Of a stretch of 64,000 bases of DNA, positions 8,045 through 16,564 are shown piece by piece (the stretch's first letter is position 1; the number at the start of each line of letters is the position of its first letter). The notes under the pieces were generated by a model. It saw only the letters and a program-made list of their open reading frames with translations. It ran no database searches and was not told the origin of the DNA. The position numbers and the translations under genes are program-made. This DNA is from Leptospira fletcheri. GTDB taxonomy: Bacteria > Spirochaetota > Leptospiria > Leptospirales > Leptospiraceae. Where the stretch lies: the NCBI RefSeq assembly GCF_004769195.1, contig NZ_RQET01000014.1:1-64000 (forward strand). The letters are read 5' to 3'.

Positions 8045-9940
8045 ATGTCGATACAGAAAACCAAAATTCCGGGGATCCTTGCGACGATCCTCATTCTGCT
8101 ACCTGCTCTTGCTTGCCAAAAAGAAAATTCGCAATTCAGCGGTGCGGGAACGCTTTCTTCCTTGGTCGCAAACCTACAAAGCTGGACCCAACAAACTTCG
8201 CAGCGCAGCGAACAACTTTATTCTTCCACCGGAGTTCCCCTACCTGCCGTGCCTTTCAGTACGAACGGCAGATACATCGTAGATTCGAACAATAACCGTT
8301 TTAAATTGAAGGCGGTCAACTGGTATGGAGCAAGCGACACCCATCAAGTCGTGGCCGGTTTGGACAAACAACCGATTGCGAACATCGTCGCTCTGATTCA
8401 GAACTGGGGTTTTAACGCCGTCAGACTTCCGTTTTCGAACGTCATGTTGCACAATAATTCTCCGGTTGCGGACGCGGACGTCAGCGCCAATCCGCAGTTC
8501 AGCGGAATGACTCCTCTGCAGGTGTATGACCAGACGGTACAGGCGCTGACCGATGCAGGAATCGCGGTCGTTTTAAACAATCATACGACGTTAGCTGAGT
8601 GGTGTTGCGGCTTCGATTATAACGGACTTTGGTATCATACCGGCTCTAATTTGGCCTACAATTCTTCCACGGACATGTGGCAAGGCGATTGGCTGATGAT
8701 GGTAAACCGCTACAAAAATAACAAGATGGTTATCGCTGCGGATCTCAGAAACGAAGTCAGAACCCAGCGAAAGGGAGACACTTACATTCCGGATAGCCCG
8801 AATTGGGGATCGGGGGACGTTAATGATTGGCATAAGGCGGCCCAGGACCTAGGAGTTTTGGTCACGCAGAACAATCCGGATTTGCTCGTCATCGTGGAAG
8901 GAATCAACTGGTGGGGCCTCATCCCGGTACTCGGTTCCGGAGAAAGACCCCACTTGAAACCCGTAAAAGACCTGCCGGTTCACCTTCCTGTAGCGAATAA
9001 ATTGGTTTATTCCGCGCACAATTACGGATACATAGGGCCGAAGAACAACGGAGATCCGAATACGTCCGGCGGAAATATCATGTACCGGGAAATGGACGTG
9101 AATACGTTTAACAATACGGTATATTCGGAATGGGGCTACGTAGTGGATCCGGAGATGTATTATACGACTCCGGTATGGGTCAGCGAATTCGGAGCGTCGC
9201 CTTCCACCACGAACCCTCAAGACAAGCAATGGCTCCAAAATCTCGTAAATTATCTGATCGCTCGGGACCTGGATTTCGCTTTTTGGCCGTTGAACGGAAA
9301 CGATGAATGGGGTTTAGTATCCAGCGATTGGTCCAGAACTCTAAAAGACGATTGGAGATTCGCCCCCTTGAATCAGCTCCTAACGTATTCGGGGAACCAG
9401 GGGCAATCGGTCTTTGCGTATCATTTTTCCAATCTTTCGATCGGGAACGGAAACGACAATTCTTCCACATTGTACGACGATTGGGACAACGGCGCCAACA
9501 AGGGTACCTGCTCGGACGGATATAGATTGAACGGACTCAGCCAGGACCAAAGGGCATTATGCACCGACGTGAATTATGGGAATCTCTGGGCCCAAAGTCG
9601 CTCGTATAACGTGCAGTCCGTAAATGAAACCTCTACGAGATACCATGGCACCGGAGATTGGGCTGGCGGATTTACAAAATACGAATGTCCGCAAAATTAC
9701 TATGTGTCCGGCTTTTCGAAACGTTGGTGGGGAACGAGCGGAATTCTATGCGCCCAGAGTAACCGCAGTTTAGGAAACAGTTGCCGGACTCTTTGGTACA
9801 ACCAAGGAGACAATCGCACCTCAACTCGCGGAGGCGATTGGGCTTCCGGTTCCTACAAAGGCCAGTGCGACGACAACGAATATGTGGCGGGAATGGCTCA
9901 AAGAAACGGTTCGGCAAGCGCCCTTCTTTGTTGCAGATAA
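8045..9940 (+). CDS. GH5-family glycoside hydrolase lipoprotein with C-terminal Cys/Trp repeats
   Basis: About 631 residues from ATG 8045, chosen because GGAGAG lies upstream and it gives a clean lipoprotein signal (LLPALAC, Cys24). An upstream in-frame ATG at 8012 would bury the signal. The catalytic barrel shows the GH5 pattern: NWYGASD and WGFNAVRLPFS near the start, the acid/base Glu237 in DLRNEV, and the nucleophile Glu381 in WVSEFG. After about residue 460 come three repeats of a W-x(3-5)-G-x(2-4)-K-x-x-C ... G ... C plan (WDNGANKGTC, DWAGGFTKYEC, DWASGSYKGQC), each with a second Cys. These may form a carbohydrate-binding or surface-attachment tail. The substrate is likely a beta-glucan or mannan, which the sequence does not settle. 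Confidence 0.8.
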   Translation: MSIQKTKIPGILATILILLPALACQKENSQFSGAGTLSSLVANLQSWTQQTSQRSEQLYSSTGVPLPAVPFSTNGRYIVDSNNNRFKLKAVNWYGASDTHQVVAGLDKQPIANIVALIQNWGFNAVRLPFSNVMLHNNSPVADADVSANPQFSGMTPLQVYDQTVQALTDAGIAVVLNNHTTLAEWCCGFDYNGLWYHTGSNLAYNSSTDMWQGDWLMMVNRYKNNKMVIAADLRNEVRTQRKGDTYIPDSPNWGSGDVNDWHKAAQDLGVLVTQNNPDLLVIVEGINWWGLIPVLGSGERPHLKPVKDLPVHLPVANKLVYSAHNYGYIGPKNNGDPNTSGGNIMYREMDVNTFNNTVYSEWGYVVDPEMYYTTPVWVSEFGASPSTTNPQDKQWLQNLVNYLIARDLDFAFWPLNGNDEWGLVSSDWSRTLKDDWRFAPLNQLLTYSGNQGQSVFAYHFSNLSIGNGNDNSSTLYDDWDNGANKGTCSDGYRLNGLSQDQRALCTDVNYGNLWAQSRSYNVQSVNETSTRYHGTGDWAGGFTKYECPQNYYVSGFSKRWWGTSGILCAQSNRSLGNSCRTLWYNQGDNRTSTRGGDWASGSYKGQCDDNEYVAGMAQRNGSASALLCCR

Positions 9941-9972
9941 CGCGTCCGTACAAATATCCGCTTTTCCTTTCG

Positions 9973-10018
9973 CCGCAGAAGTAGCGAATTTTTCGACTAC
10001 TCCTGCGGTTTTTCTTTT
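9973..10018 (+). terminator. Strong rho-independent terminator after GH5
   Basis: CCGCAG(A)AGTAG pairs with CTACT(C)CTGCGG, and the inner CGAA/TTCG extends the stem. It is followed by TTTTTCTTTTT. It begins 33 bases after the GH5 stop. Confidence 0.85.
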
Positions 10019-10073
10019 TCCCCCTCGACCGAAGTTCAGAATCCAGGAGGATTTTTGAATTTATTTTTAGTAT

Positions 10074-10089
10074 GTAATTAATTAATTAC
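10074..10089. promoter_or_regulatory. 16-bp AT palindrome upstream of the GT2 gene
   Basis: GTAATTAATTAATTAC is a perfect palindrome about 52 bases before the start of the glycosyltransferase gene. It is a possible operator, though low-complexity sequence can give this by chance. Confidence 0.25.
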
Positions 10090-10140
10090 TTAATAGTATT
10101 TGCTGCGGAGTCTAAGGGAATAAATCCTGGTTATTGAAGT

Positions 10141-11295
10141 ATGAAACCGATCGTTTCCATCATTCTGCCGACGTATAACGAAAGCGAAAATCTACCCATC
10201 GCTGCGGAAAGGATTTCGCAATCCCTTTCCGGATTTAAACACGAAATCATCGTCGTCGACGACGACAGTCCGGATCATACATGGCAAGTGGCGGAGAACC
10301 TAAAACGAAGAATCCCCCAATTAAAAGTCATTCGGAGACTTTCCGGAAAAGGACTGTCTTCGGCCGTCCTGACCGGGATGGGTATCGCTGAAGGAGATCT
10401 GTTCGTGGTAATGGATTCGGACCTCCAGCATGACGAGCAAATCCTACCGGAAATGATCCGCTCACTCAATGATAGAGGAAACGATTTGTGCTTGGGTACC
10501 AGATACACGAAGGGGGGCTCTACAGGTAAATGGTCCCTCTTAAGGGTACTGGTGAGTAGATTCGGGAACACTCTTGCAAGATGGATCCTGAGACAGGACG
10601 TCTCGGATCCGATGAGCGGATATTTCGGGATTAAAAAAGACCTCTATTCCGAGGTGAAAAACAATATCAATCCCAGAGGTTTTAAAATCCTGTTGGAATT
10701 CCTGGCCAGAGGAAGCAAGGACTTGAAGGTGGAAGAAATTCCGTACACTTTTAGAACGAGAATCCACGGGGAAACGAAATTGGACAATTCCGTTCTTCGG
10801 AATTTCCTAGTGGCCCTTCTGGACATCCGTTACGGAAAATGGATCTCCCCTACTTTCTTACTCTATGCTCTCGTAGGCGCTACGGGGATCATCGTAAACT
10901 TGGGTGGATTCCTGTTGGGAGAATTTCTCGGATTCCCGGATCTGAATACGGGAATTTCTTATGTGGGAACGATTTCCAGTTCCGTACTTTTAGGAATCGA
11001 GTTATCGGTACTTTCCAACTTTCTTTTCAACAATTACTTTACGTTTTATGAAAGGAGATTTCAAAGTTGGAATGCAGCCAAAGGATTCCTAATTTTTCAC
11101 AGTGTAAGCCTTTTTAGCCTCGTTCTACAGTTGGGATGCTACCAGCTTCTCACGAAAGTCGCCTTTTCGAACGACAGCCATTCCCTGTCGATCTCGGTGA
11201 AATTGCTTTGCGATTTTCTATCCATCGGCGCCGGCCTGATTTCGAATTATTTCCTAAATTCGAACCTCACTTGGACGAAAGCCGTTCGGAAATGA
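10141..11295 (+). CDS. GT2 polyprenol-phosphate glycosyltransferase fused to GtrA domain
   Basis: 384 residues. Residues 1-230 are a GT-A fold like dolichyl-phosphate mannose synthase: ILPTYNESENL at the N-terminus, VVDDDSPD, and the metal-binding VVMDSDLQHDE. Residues about 235-380 hold four membrane helices of the GtrA type, with the FLFNNYFTFYERRF signature. Such fusions transfer a sugar from a nucleotide donor to undecaprenyl phosphate and help flip the product for lipopolysaccharide or glycan decoration. The sugar cannot be told from sequence. The gene stands alone after a strong terminator. Confidence 0.85.
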   Translation: MKPIVSIILPTYNESENLPIAAERISQSLSGFKHEIIVVDDDSPDHTWQVAENLKRRIPQLKVIRRLSGKGLSSAVLTGMGIAEGDLFVVMDSDLQHDEQILPEMIRSLNDRGNDLCLGTRYTKGGSTGKWSLLRVLVSRFGNTLARWILRQDVSDPMSGYFGIKKDLYSEVKNNINPRGFKILLEFLARGSKDLKVEEIPYTFRTRIHGETKLDNSVLRNFLVALLDIRYGKWISPTFLLYALVGATGIIVNLGGFLLGEFLGFPDLNTGISYVGTISSSVLLGIELSVLSNFLFNNYFTFYERRFQSWNAAKGFLIFHSVSLFSLVLQLGCYQLLTKVAFSNDSHSLSISVKLLCDFLSIGAGLISNYFLNSNLTWTKAVRK

Positions 11296-11362
11296 TTTGA
11301 TTCCGGAATGGAAAATGGCATAGTGAACCCATCGTAAAAGTCCGCTTTTCAAAGGGGGAATT

Positions 11363-11905
11363 ATGCCGAAGGTGCTTGTCCCGTTCGCTACGGGAATGGA
11401 AGAGATGGAAGCCGTCATCATTGTGGATGTCCTCCGAAGAGCAGGCATACAAGTCACCACAGCGGGACTCGTTCCCGGCCCGATCGAAGCGTCTCGCGGC
11501 ACGAAGCACCTTCCAGACACGACGTTGTCAGAAATATTGGAAGAAGATTTCGACATGATCGTACTTCCGGGAGGAAACAAGGGCACGCAAAACCTGGACC
11601 GAGATCCCAATCTTCTTTCCTTATTGAAGAGGTTCAAAGCGGAAAAACGCAAGATCTCCGCGATCTGCGCCGCTCCCCGCGTATTGAAGAACCACGGAAT
11701 CCTGGAGCCGGGACAGAAATTTACCGCTTTTCCGGGTTCCGTTTCGGAATCACCGGAATACACCGGATCCCGTTTGGAAGAGTCCGGCAACGTATTGACC
11801 AGCATAGGTCCTGGCTCCGCTTTCGAATTCGCTTTGAGAATCGTCGAACTTCTTTCCGGTCGCGAAAAGAAACAAGAAGTCGAATCCGGATTGCAACTAC
11901 GTTAA
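11363..11905 (+). CDS. DJ-1/PfpI family protein
   Basis: 180 residues, full length for the DJ-1/YajL/ThiJ family. The conserved Glu (GMEEMEAV, 13/14), the VLPGGN loop and the nucleophile elbow AICAAP with Cys102 are present. Family members are oxidative-stress or glyoxal-related proteins; the precise activity is debated. A good AAGGGGGAA ribosome site precedes the ATG. It follows the GT2 gene by 67 bases and converges with the DUF1574 gene 16 bases away. Confidence 0.85.
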   Translation: MPKVLVPFATGMEEMEAVIIVDVLRRAGIQVTTAGLVPGPIEASRGTKHLPDTTLSEILEEDFDMIVLPGGNKGTQNLDRDPNLLSLLKRFKAEKRKISAICAAPRVLKNHGILEPGQKFTAFPGSVSESPEYTGSRLEESGNVLTSIGPGSAFEFALRIVELLSGREKKQEVESGLQLR

Positions 11906-11921
11906 ATACTGAAAGCGAACC

Positions 11922-13001
11922 TTATTCCCGAATTTCGGAGAGCTTTTTAAAGATAAAGTCTCCGTAGGCAGGATAGCAGCTCGGAGACATGTGACCGGGA
12001 TCGGAAAAATCGTCGCAGGAATATTCCGGATCGTCGTTCATATTCCAGAGAGATGTCTCGGTTTCTTCATTGAATTTCCGGATTTCTTGATTCCAAATTT
12101 CTAATGGAATTCTTTGGCCTTCCGGCGTTTCCGTTTTTCTCGTTCCGTACAATTTATAATACGGTCTTGCCACGCGAACCCATATCGTGGCGTAGGGAAT
12201 TTTCGCGTTTTTCAAAAGTCTAACGGAATCCCTTTGCATCTCCAGCATGTCAGTATGAAATGTATACGGATTCAGATAGGATTGAAAATCGGATTCGGAC
12301 CTCTTAATCAATTGGTCTTCCGGCAACTTCACTACGCTCGCATCCCTGGCCGTACTCCCTTTCTGGTCTTGGAGAGTTTTTAAGGTCTGCACAACCGCTT
12401 CCGCGTAATTGTTCGCCCAGTAGGAATCGTTCTTAAGACGCTCCCTGATTCTCCAAAGTTTCGGCCTTTCCCTATATGTACGGAACAATCGTTTGGACAG
12501 AAAGACCGACCATTCCTCTTTGGAGTAACGGTTCCAATGTCGGAATAAAAAACCCGGGGAAAGTCCGTAAACCAAAACCTCGTCCAAGGCCAATACGGGG
12601 GTTTTATTATAGATTTCCATGGATTGGTCGAGAATCACGAAATCAGGTTGCAAACCGTCTCCGGTCAATCTTTCCACCCAATACAGAAAATAATCCGGAG
12701 ATCCTCCGGGAACGGAAAAGTTGTAAACGATCCAATCCGGATATTTCTTCCGGAGTTCATGGTAAGGAAACAGAAGAGATCTGGAGTTCCCGAAAAAGAC
12801 GAGCACCTTCTTTCTTTCAGGTAGAGGCTGCTTCAGATATTCGCGCAAATCCTCGTAAAGATCGTGCTTACTCGAAAAATTCAAATAAGCCAATGTATTC
12901 GAATAATACCGCATGAAATACGAATTGGTCAGGAAGCGATCCGACAATAAAATAGCGGCAAGAATCAGGAATGGAATCAAAAGGACTTTTTTTTCTTTCA
13001 T
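11922..13001 (-). CDS. DUF1574 protein, SGNH-like partner of MBOAT (copy 1)
   Basis: 359 residues from ATG 13001. A longer frame starting at 13076 overlaps the MBOAT gene and is unlikely. One N-terminal membrane helix is followed by a periplasmic domain. VFFGNSRS (Ser73) looks like the GDS block of SGNH hydrolases, and DPGH (Asp334, His337) near the C-terminus looks like the DxxH block. DUF1574 is a leptospiral paralogous family. The SGNH reading and a role like AlgJ/AlgX in transferring acyl groups are inference, supported by position 19 bases downstream of an MBOAT gene. The usual Asp of GDS is Asn here. Confidence 0.7.
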   Translation of the reverse strand: MKEKKVLLIPFLILAAILLSDRFLTNSYFMRYYSNTLAYLNFSSKHDLYEDLREYLKQPLPERKKVLVFFGNSRSLLFPYHELRKKYPDWIVYNFSVPGGSPDYFLYWVERLTGDGLQPDFVILDQSMEIYNKTPVLALDEVLVYGLSPGFLFRHWNRYSKEEWSVFLSKRLFRTYRERPKLWRIRERLKNDSYWANNYAEAVVQTLKTLQDQKGSTARDASVVKLPEDQLIKRSESDFQSYLNPYTFHTDMLEMQRDSVRLLKNAKIPYATIWVRVARPYYKLYGTRKTETPEGQRIPLEIWNQEIRKFNEETETSLWNMNDDPEYSCDDFSDPGHMSPSCYPAYGDFIFKKLSEIRE

Positions 13002-13020
13002 GGGAATTTCCGGTTCTTCA

Positions 13021-14523
13021 CTAAAACTGGCAATAGATACATGCGCCGGCATCCTCGGAATATAAGGCGATCGCAAAGGCAGTCATCACCGCCGAAAGAA
13101 AAAGAAGTAGGATCCGATTGCCTCGGATTTTCTCCTTCCACTCCGGTTTGTACTGAACGAAATGGAAGAAAAGAAAACCGAAATAGGAGTATGCAAGTTT
13201 TTCTATATTCTCCATCTTCTCCAGACGGAACGGCTCCGGTCCGGAGACCAATGCGGCCGCTTGCTCCAACCAACCCGAACCGTTGTTGAACAAAAGCGAA
13301 GACAATCTGTTCGGAATGTTCGTAACTAAGCCAACGACGTGTTGCAGCATTTTCCCCGCGGAGTTCGAACGGAACAGGATTGCGCTGAATGAGAAAAGTA
13401 CGAAAACGATCTGAACCCGGACGAGTGTGAGGAATCGATTCGAGGATTCCCCGTCGTCCCACCCGAAACGTTTCACAAAGAAACGCTCCGTAGCAAGAAT
13501 CACTCCCCAATAAAATCCCCATGCTACGAAGGTATAATCGGCGCCGTGCCAAATTCCCCCGACCGTCATAGTGACGATCAGATTCAGATACGTTCTCCAT
13601 TCTCCATTTTTACTTCCACCTAATGAGAAATAGACGTAATCTCTAAGCCAAAAGGAAAGAGTCATGTGCCATCTCTGCCAGAGCTCCCTACCGGAAGGTG
13701 AAAATAATGGCGCACGAAAGTTCTCCGGCAATTCGAACCCGAACATCAATCCCACGGAGCGAGCCATATCCGTTAATCCGGAAAAATCGCAATATACCTG
13801 AACGGTATAACCGAAACCGGCTAAAGCCAGAGAAAGATTGTCATACTGCCCCGGATTCCCAAAAACGGGAGCGATCACGTTTGCGACTGGATCTGCGATC
13901 AAAATCTTTTTGATCAAACCGGAAATCATCAGGAATCCGGCCCGTACCAACCGTTCCTGACTCAGGGTAAGATTGTTCAGATTCGAGAAAAAGTCCTTGG
14001 TTCTCAGAATGGGCCCTACGATTAAAATAGGGAAAAATAGAACGAAGGAAAGAAACTGCTTAAAGGTAAGGATATCGCCTTCCGGTTTTCGATAAGCGTC
14101 CACTGCGGAAGCGATCATCTGAAAGCTGTAAAAGCTCACTGCAAGAGGAAGGGATATTTTTAAAATCCGAGGGACATCCTCGAAAAAAGGATATCCCGTA
14201 ACGTCGGCCAAGATCCGGTTTATAAAATAGAAATATTTAAAGAACCCTAGATTGATCACGTTCAACAGAACGGCAACAAACATCCAAGTCTTCTTACTCG
14301 ATTCGGAAGTCCTAATTTTATAATAAGCGTAATAATTCGCGCTTACGATCGCAAGGAAATGCGCGAAAAAACCCAATCCTCCGAAAAGTGTCCCCGCACC
14401 AAGAACGTAAAAAACCGCGCTGGAAACGAGAAGTACATCCTGTCTCCTCCGGTCGGGAGAAAGCCAATAGATAAGATAAACCGCGGAAAAGAAAATTAGG
14501 AACAGGACGGAATTAAAGAGCAC
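13021..14523 (-). CDS. MBOAT family O-acyltransferase (AlgI-like, copy 1)
   Basis: 500 residues, polytopic, with N-terminal MLFNSVLFL as in AlgI-like proteins. It has the MBOAT signature LWQRWHMTLSFWLRDYVYF and the active-site His326 in GGIWHGADY. It should carry acyl groups across the inner membrane onto a polysaccharide, together with the DUF1574 protein encoded next. The start is GTG, 3 bases after the stop of the YacP-like gene, with GAAGGG about 10 bases upstream, so yacP-MBOAT-DUF1574 is likely one operon. Substrate unknown. Confidence 0.88.
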   Translation of the reverse strand: MLFNSVLFLIFFSAVYLIYWLSPDRRRQDVLLVSSAVFYVLGAGTLFGGLGFFAHFLAIVSANYYAYYKIRTSESSKKTWMFVAVLLNVINLGFFKYFYFINRILADVTGYPFFEDVPRILKISLPLAVSFYSFQMIASAVDAYRKPEGDILTFKQFLSFVLFFPILIVGPILRTKDFFSNLNNLTLSQERLVRAGFLMISGLIKKILIADPVANVIAPVFGNPGQYDNLSLALAGFGYTVQVYCDFSGLTDMARSVGLMFGFELPENFRAPLFSPSGRELWQRWHMTLSFWLRDYVYFSLGGSKNGEWRTYLNLIVTMTVGGIWHGADYTFVAWGFYWGVILATERFFVKRFGWDDGESSNRFLTLVRVQIVFVLFSFSAILFRSNSAGKMLQHVVGLVTNIPNRLSSLLFNNGSGWLEQAAALVSGPEPFRLEKMENIEKLAYSYFGFLFFHFVQYKPEWKEKIRGNRILLLFLSAVMTAFAIALYSEDAGACIYCQF

Positions 14524-14526
14524 GTC

Positions 14527-15018
14527 TTATTTACCCTTCTTAAAGAATTCTTTCCAATAGAGGATTTCCGTCGGAGAAAGCTTTCGATCCGGAGATTTTT
14601 CTTCTCTGGAGGGCTTTTCAAGAAATGATTCCACAACCTTTGCCGCGAAATCCTCGGATGAGATAGTTTTTGAACCTAATCGTTTTGCAAAAAGTACAAT
14701 TTCTTGGTCCGAGCTGACCACGAATAGGTCCGCCGGACGTGGAGAATATTTGATATAATCCTTGATCAGGTCGTCAGCCTTCAATTCCTGGCTGAAAGAT
14801 ACGTTGATCTTTCCGTAAGCTTCTTTCCGAACTTCACTTCCTTTTTCCTTACGTCCGTCGAAAAAAACGTGAATATTTGGATTTTTAATTTTATCCGAAT
14901 ACGCTTCTAGGATCCGGAGCAGACCTACCCTCGCCTCCCGAAGCCTATCGGAATACATAAACGCTTCCAACTCCGGAAATTTGTAGATTAAATTGAAACC
15001 GTCGACTACCAGATGCAT
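14527..15018 (-). CDS. NYN/YacP-like PIN-fold ribonuclease
   Basis: 163 residues from ATG 15018; the frame stays open further upstream, but the family begins at MHLVVDGFNLIYKFP. Conserved acidic residues of the NYN/PIN fold are visible: Asp in VVDGFN, Asp in VFFDGRK, and SSDQEI. YacP/Rae1-type members cleave RNA, in some cases on the ribosome. It is the first gene of the likely operon with MBOAT and DUF1574, but no functional link to them is evident. Confidence 0.75.
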   Translation of the reverse strand: MHLVVDGFNLIYKFPELEAFMYSDRLREARVGLLRILEAYSDKIKNPNIHVFFDGRKEKGSEVRKEAYGKINVSFSQELKADDLIKDYIKYSPRPADLFVVSSDQEIVLFAKRLGSKTISSEDFAAKVVESFLEKPSREEKSPDRKLSPTEILYWKEFFKKGK

Positions 15019-15094
15019 TCCGCGAAATCTAGTGACCAGATTGAGCGTTTCGGAAAAACTTGTAAACACCTTACCGAAAGACGGGCCGAAAGCA

Positions 15095-15925
15095 ATGACG
15101 GAGAACACAGCCAAGCCCCAACGGATTTCTCGCATCGGTACTTTCATCCACACGATTCGCTATTGGAAAAGCGTACTCCCCGGAACCACAAGAGATTATT
15201 TTCTACTCACTCTAGCCGCAATAGACGTATTCCTTTTACTCTTCATCAATACTTACAAAGAATTCCTACATAGGGATATTTCCACCTATGTCCTCATTTT
15301 CGATCTTTTGGTTTTGGTCCTTTGGGGTTTCGAGCTATTCGTCAAATTACGACAAAAAGGGGATCCGAAAAAGTACCTGAAGACGAATTGGTACGAAGTA
15401 GTCGGAATCGTTCCGTTTTTCTTCTTACGCCCCTTCCTACTATTGCGGGGAGTGAAACTTGCGATCGCATTTTACCGTTTCGGTACTTCCGGTCAAAACG
15501 TCAGTGAAGCGCTGACTCGTGAAATCACTTTTCGTTTCCGGGACGTGATCGTAGACACGATCGCGGACGCGGTATTTCTCCATTCCTTGGAAAGAGTGGA
15601 AGAAGTGATGCTCCGATTGGACTATAGCCAATTGGCAAAAGAGGCCTTCGCAAAACACAACCTAAGGTTCCATGAAAAAGTGAACGAGTCCTTGCAGTCC
15701 AAGTTCCTTTTGGAAGAAGTTTCCAAACTTCCCTTTATGTCGGAAATTTCGCGGAGGCTCGGAGAAAACATCGGTCAGATGGTAGCCGAAATCCTGGAAA
15801 CGGAAGTGATGGGCGATATCATGAAGGATATCACCGCGAATATTCTACACGAAATGACGGATCACGTACGCAAACTTCCGTTGGAAAGAATGACCCGGAC
15901 CGCTTCTTTAGATTCTGAGGCTTGA
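15095..15925 (+). CDS. Membrane protein resembling a voltage-sensor/ion transporter
   Basis: About 276 residues from ATG 15095. The frame is open from 14993, but that part overlaps the divergent nuclease gene. Four hydrophobic segments lie in residues about 35-145, the last with spaced basic residues (RPFLLLRGVKLAIAFYRF) like an S4 segment. No potassium selectivity filter is visible. The C-terminal half is a long soluble helical region. It is similar to proteins annotated as ion transporter in leptospires; conduction is unproven and the missing pore argues for a regulatory or other role. Confidence 0.6.
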   Translation: MTENTAKPQRISRIGTFIHTIRYWKSVLPGTTRDYFLLTLAAIDVFLLLFINTYKEFLHRDISTYVLIFDLLVLVLWGFELFVKLRQKGDPKKYLKTNWYEVVGIVPFFFLRPFLLLRGVKLAIAFYRFGTSGQNVSEALTREITFRFRDVIVDTIADAVFLHSLERVEEVMLRLDYSQLAKEAFAKHNLRFHEKVNESLQSKFLLEEVSKLPFMSEISRRLGENIGQMVAEILETEVMGDIMKDITANILHEMTDHVRKLPLERMTRTASLDSEA

Positions 15926-15950
15926 AGGGCGATTTCCGTTTTTCTTAACT

Positions 15951-16427
15951 TTACTCTCCGGCAAATTTCAGTATGAGAACTTGTGTGGTCGATTTAGCAA
16001 CCAACTTTTCCTCTTCGTCGAACGCTTCAGCTTCCAGGTAAATGTGCTGGTTCCCTCTTGCTACCACCCGCGCAGTCACACGGATTCTTTGGTTTTCCTG
16101 AATCATACGGATATAACTTACGCTCAACTCCAACGTAGTGGTAGGTTTGCCGGCCGCCAAATAACACAGAGGTCCGAACGTGTTGTCAAAAGCGGCTGCG
16201 AGAAAGCCACCTTGAAAAACTCCCATCGGATTGGAAAATCTAGGTTCTACATAAAAGCTACAGGTAAGTTCCTTTTTTCTCCGGTAGGAAATAAATTCTC
16301 CCGAGAGTTCCACAAACGCAGGAGGCGGTAATTTAAAAGAAGGGGCAAATTTGGAAAATTTTTCCAATTCTCTCTGCATCTCATTCAAATATTTCTCTTC
16401 TTCGGACACGGAATTCTCCTCGACCAC
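15951..16427 (-). CDS. PaaI-family hotdog thioesterase
   Basis: 158 residues with the hotdog pattern: NPMGVFQGGFLAAAFDNTFGPLCY in the middle, then TTTLELSVSYIRM. Members hydrolyse acyl-CoA or aromatic-CoA esters. The start could be GTG 16427 or ATG 16379; no strong ribosome site decides. It converges with the channel-like gene and faces away from the patatin gene. Confidence 0.8.
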   Translation of the reverse strand: MVEENSVSEEEKYLNEMQRELEKFSKFAPSFKLPPPAFVELSGEFISYRRKKELTCSFYVEPRFSNPMGVFQGGFLAAAFDNTFGPLCYLAAGKPTTTLELSVSYIRMIQENQRIRVTARVVARGNQHIYLEAEAFDEEEKLVAKSTTQVLILKFAGE

Positions 16428-16564
16428 AGTCTGTAGAAACGGATTCCTCTGATTTTTTGTTACGCTTTCCTAAGGTAAATCACTTCCCGGGATATTAGGA
16501 ACCGGTATAAGCCCAAATTCTTCTTGCACACGAACAGCGTTCGTTGTCTAAAGAAGAAAAAGCC

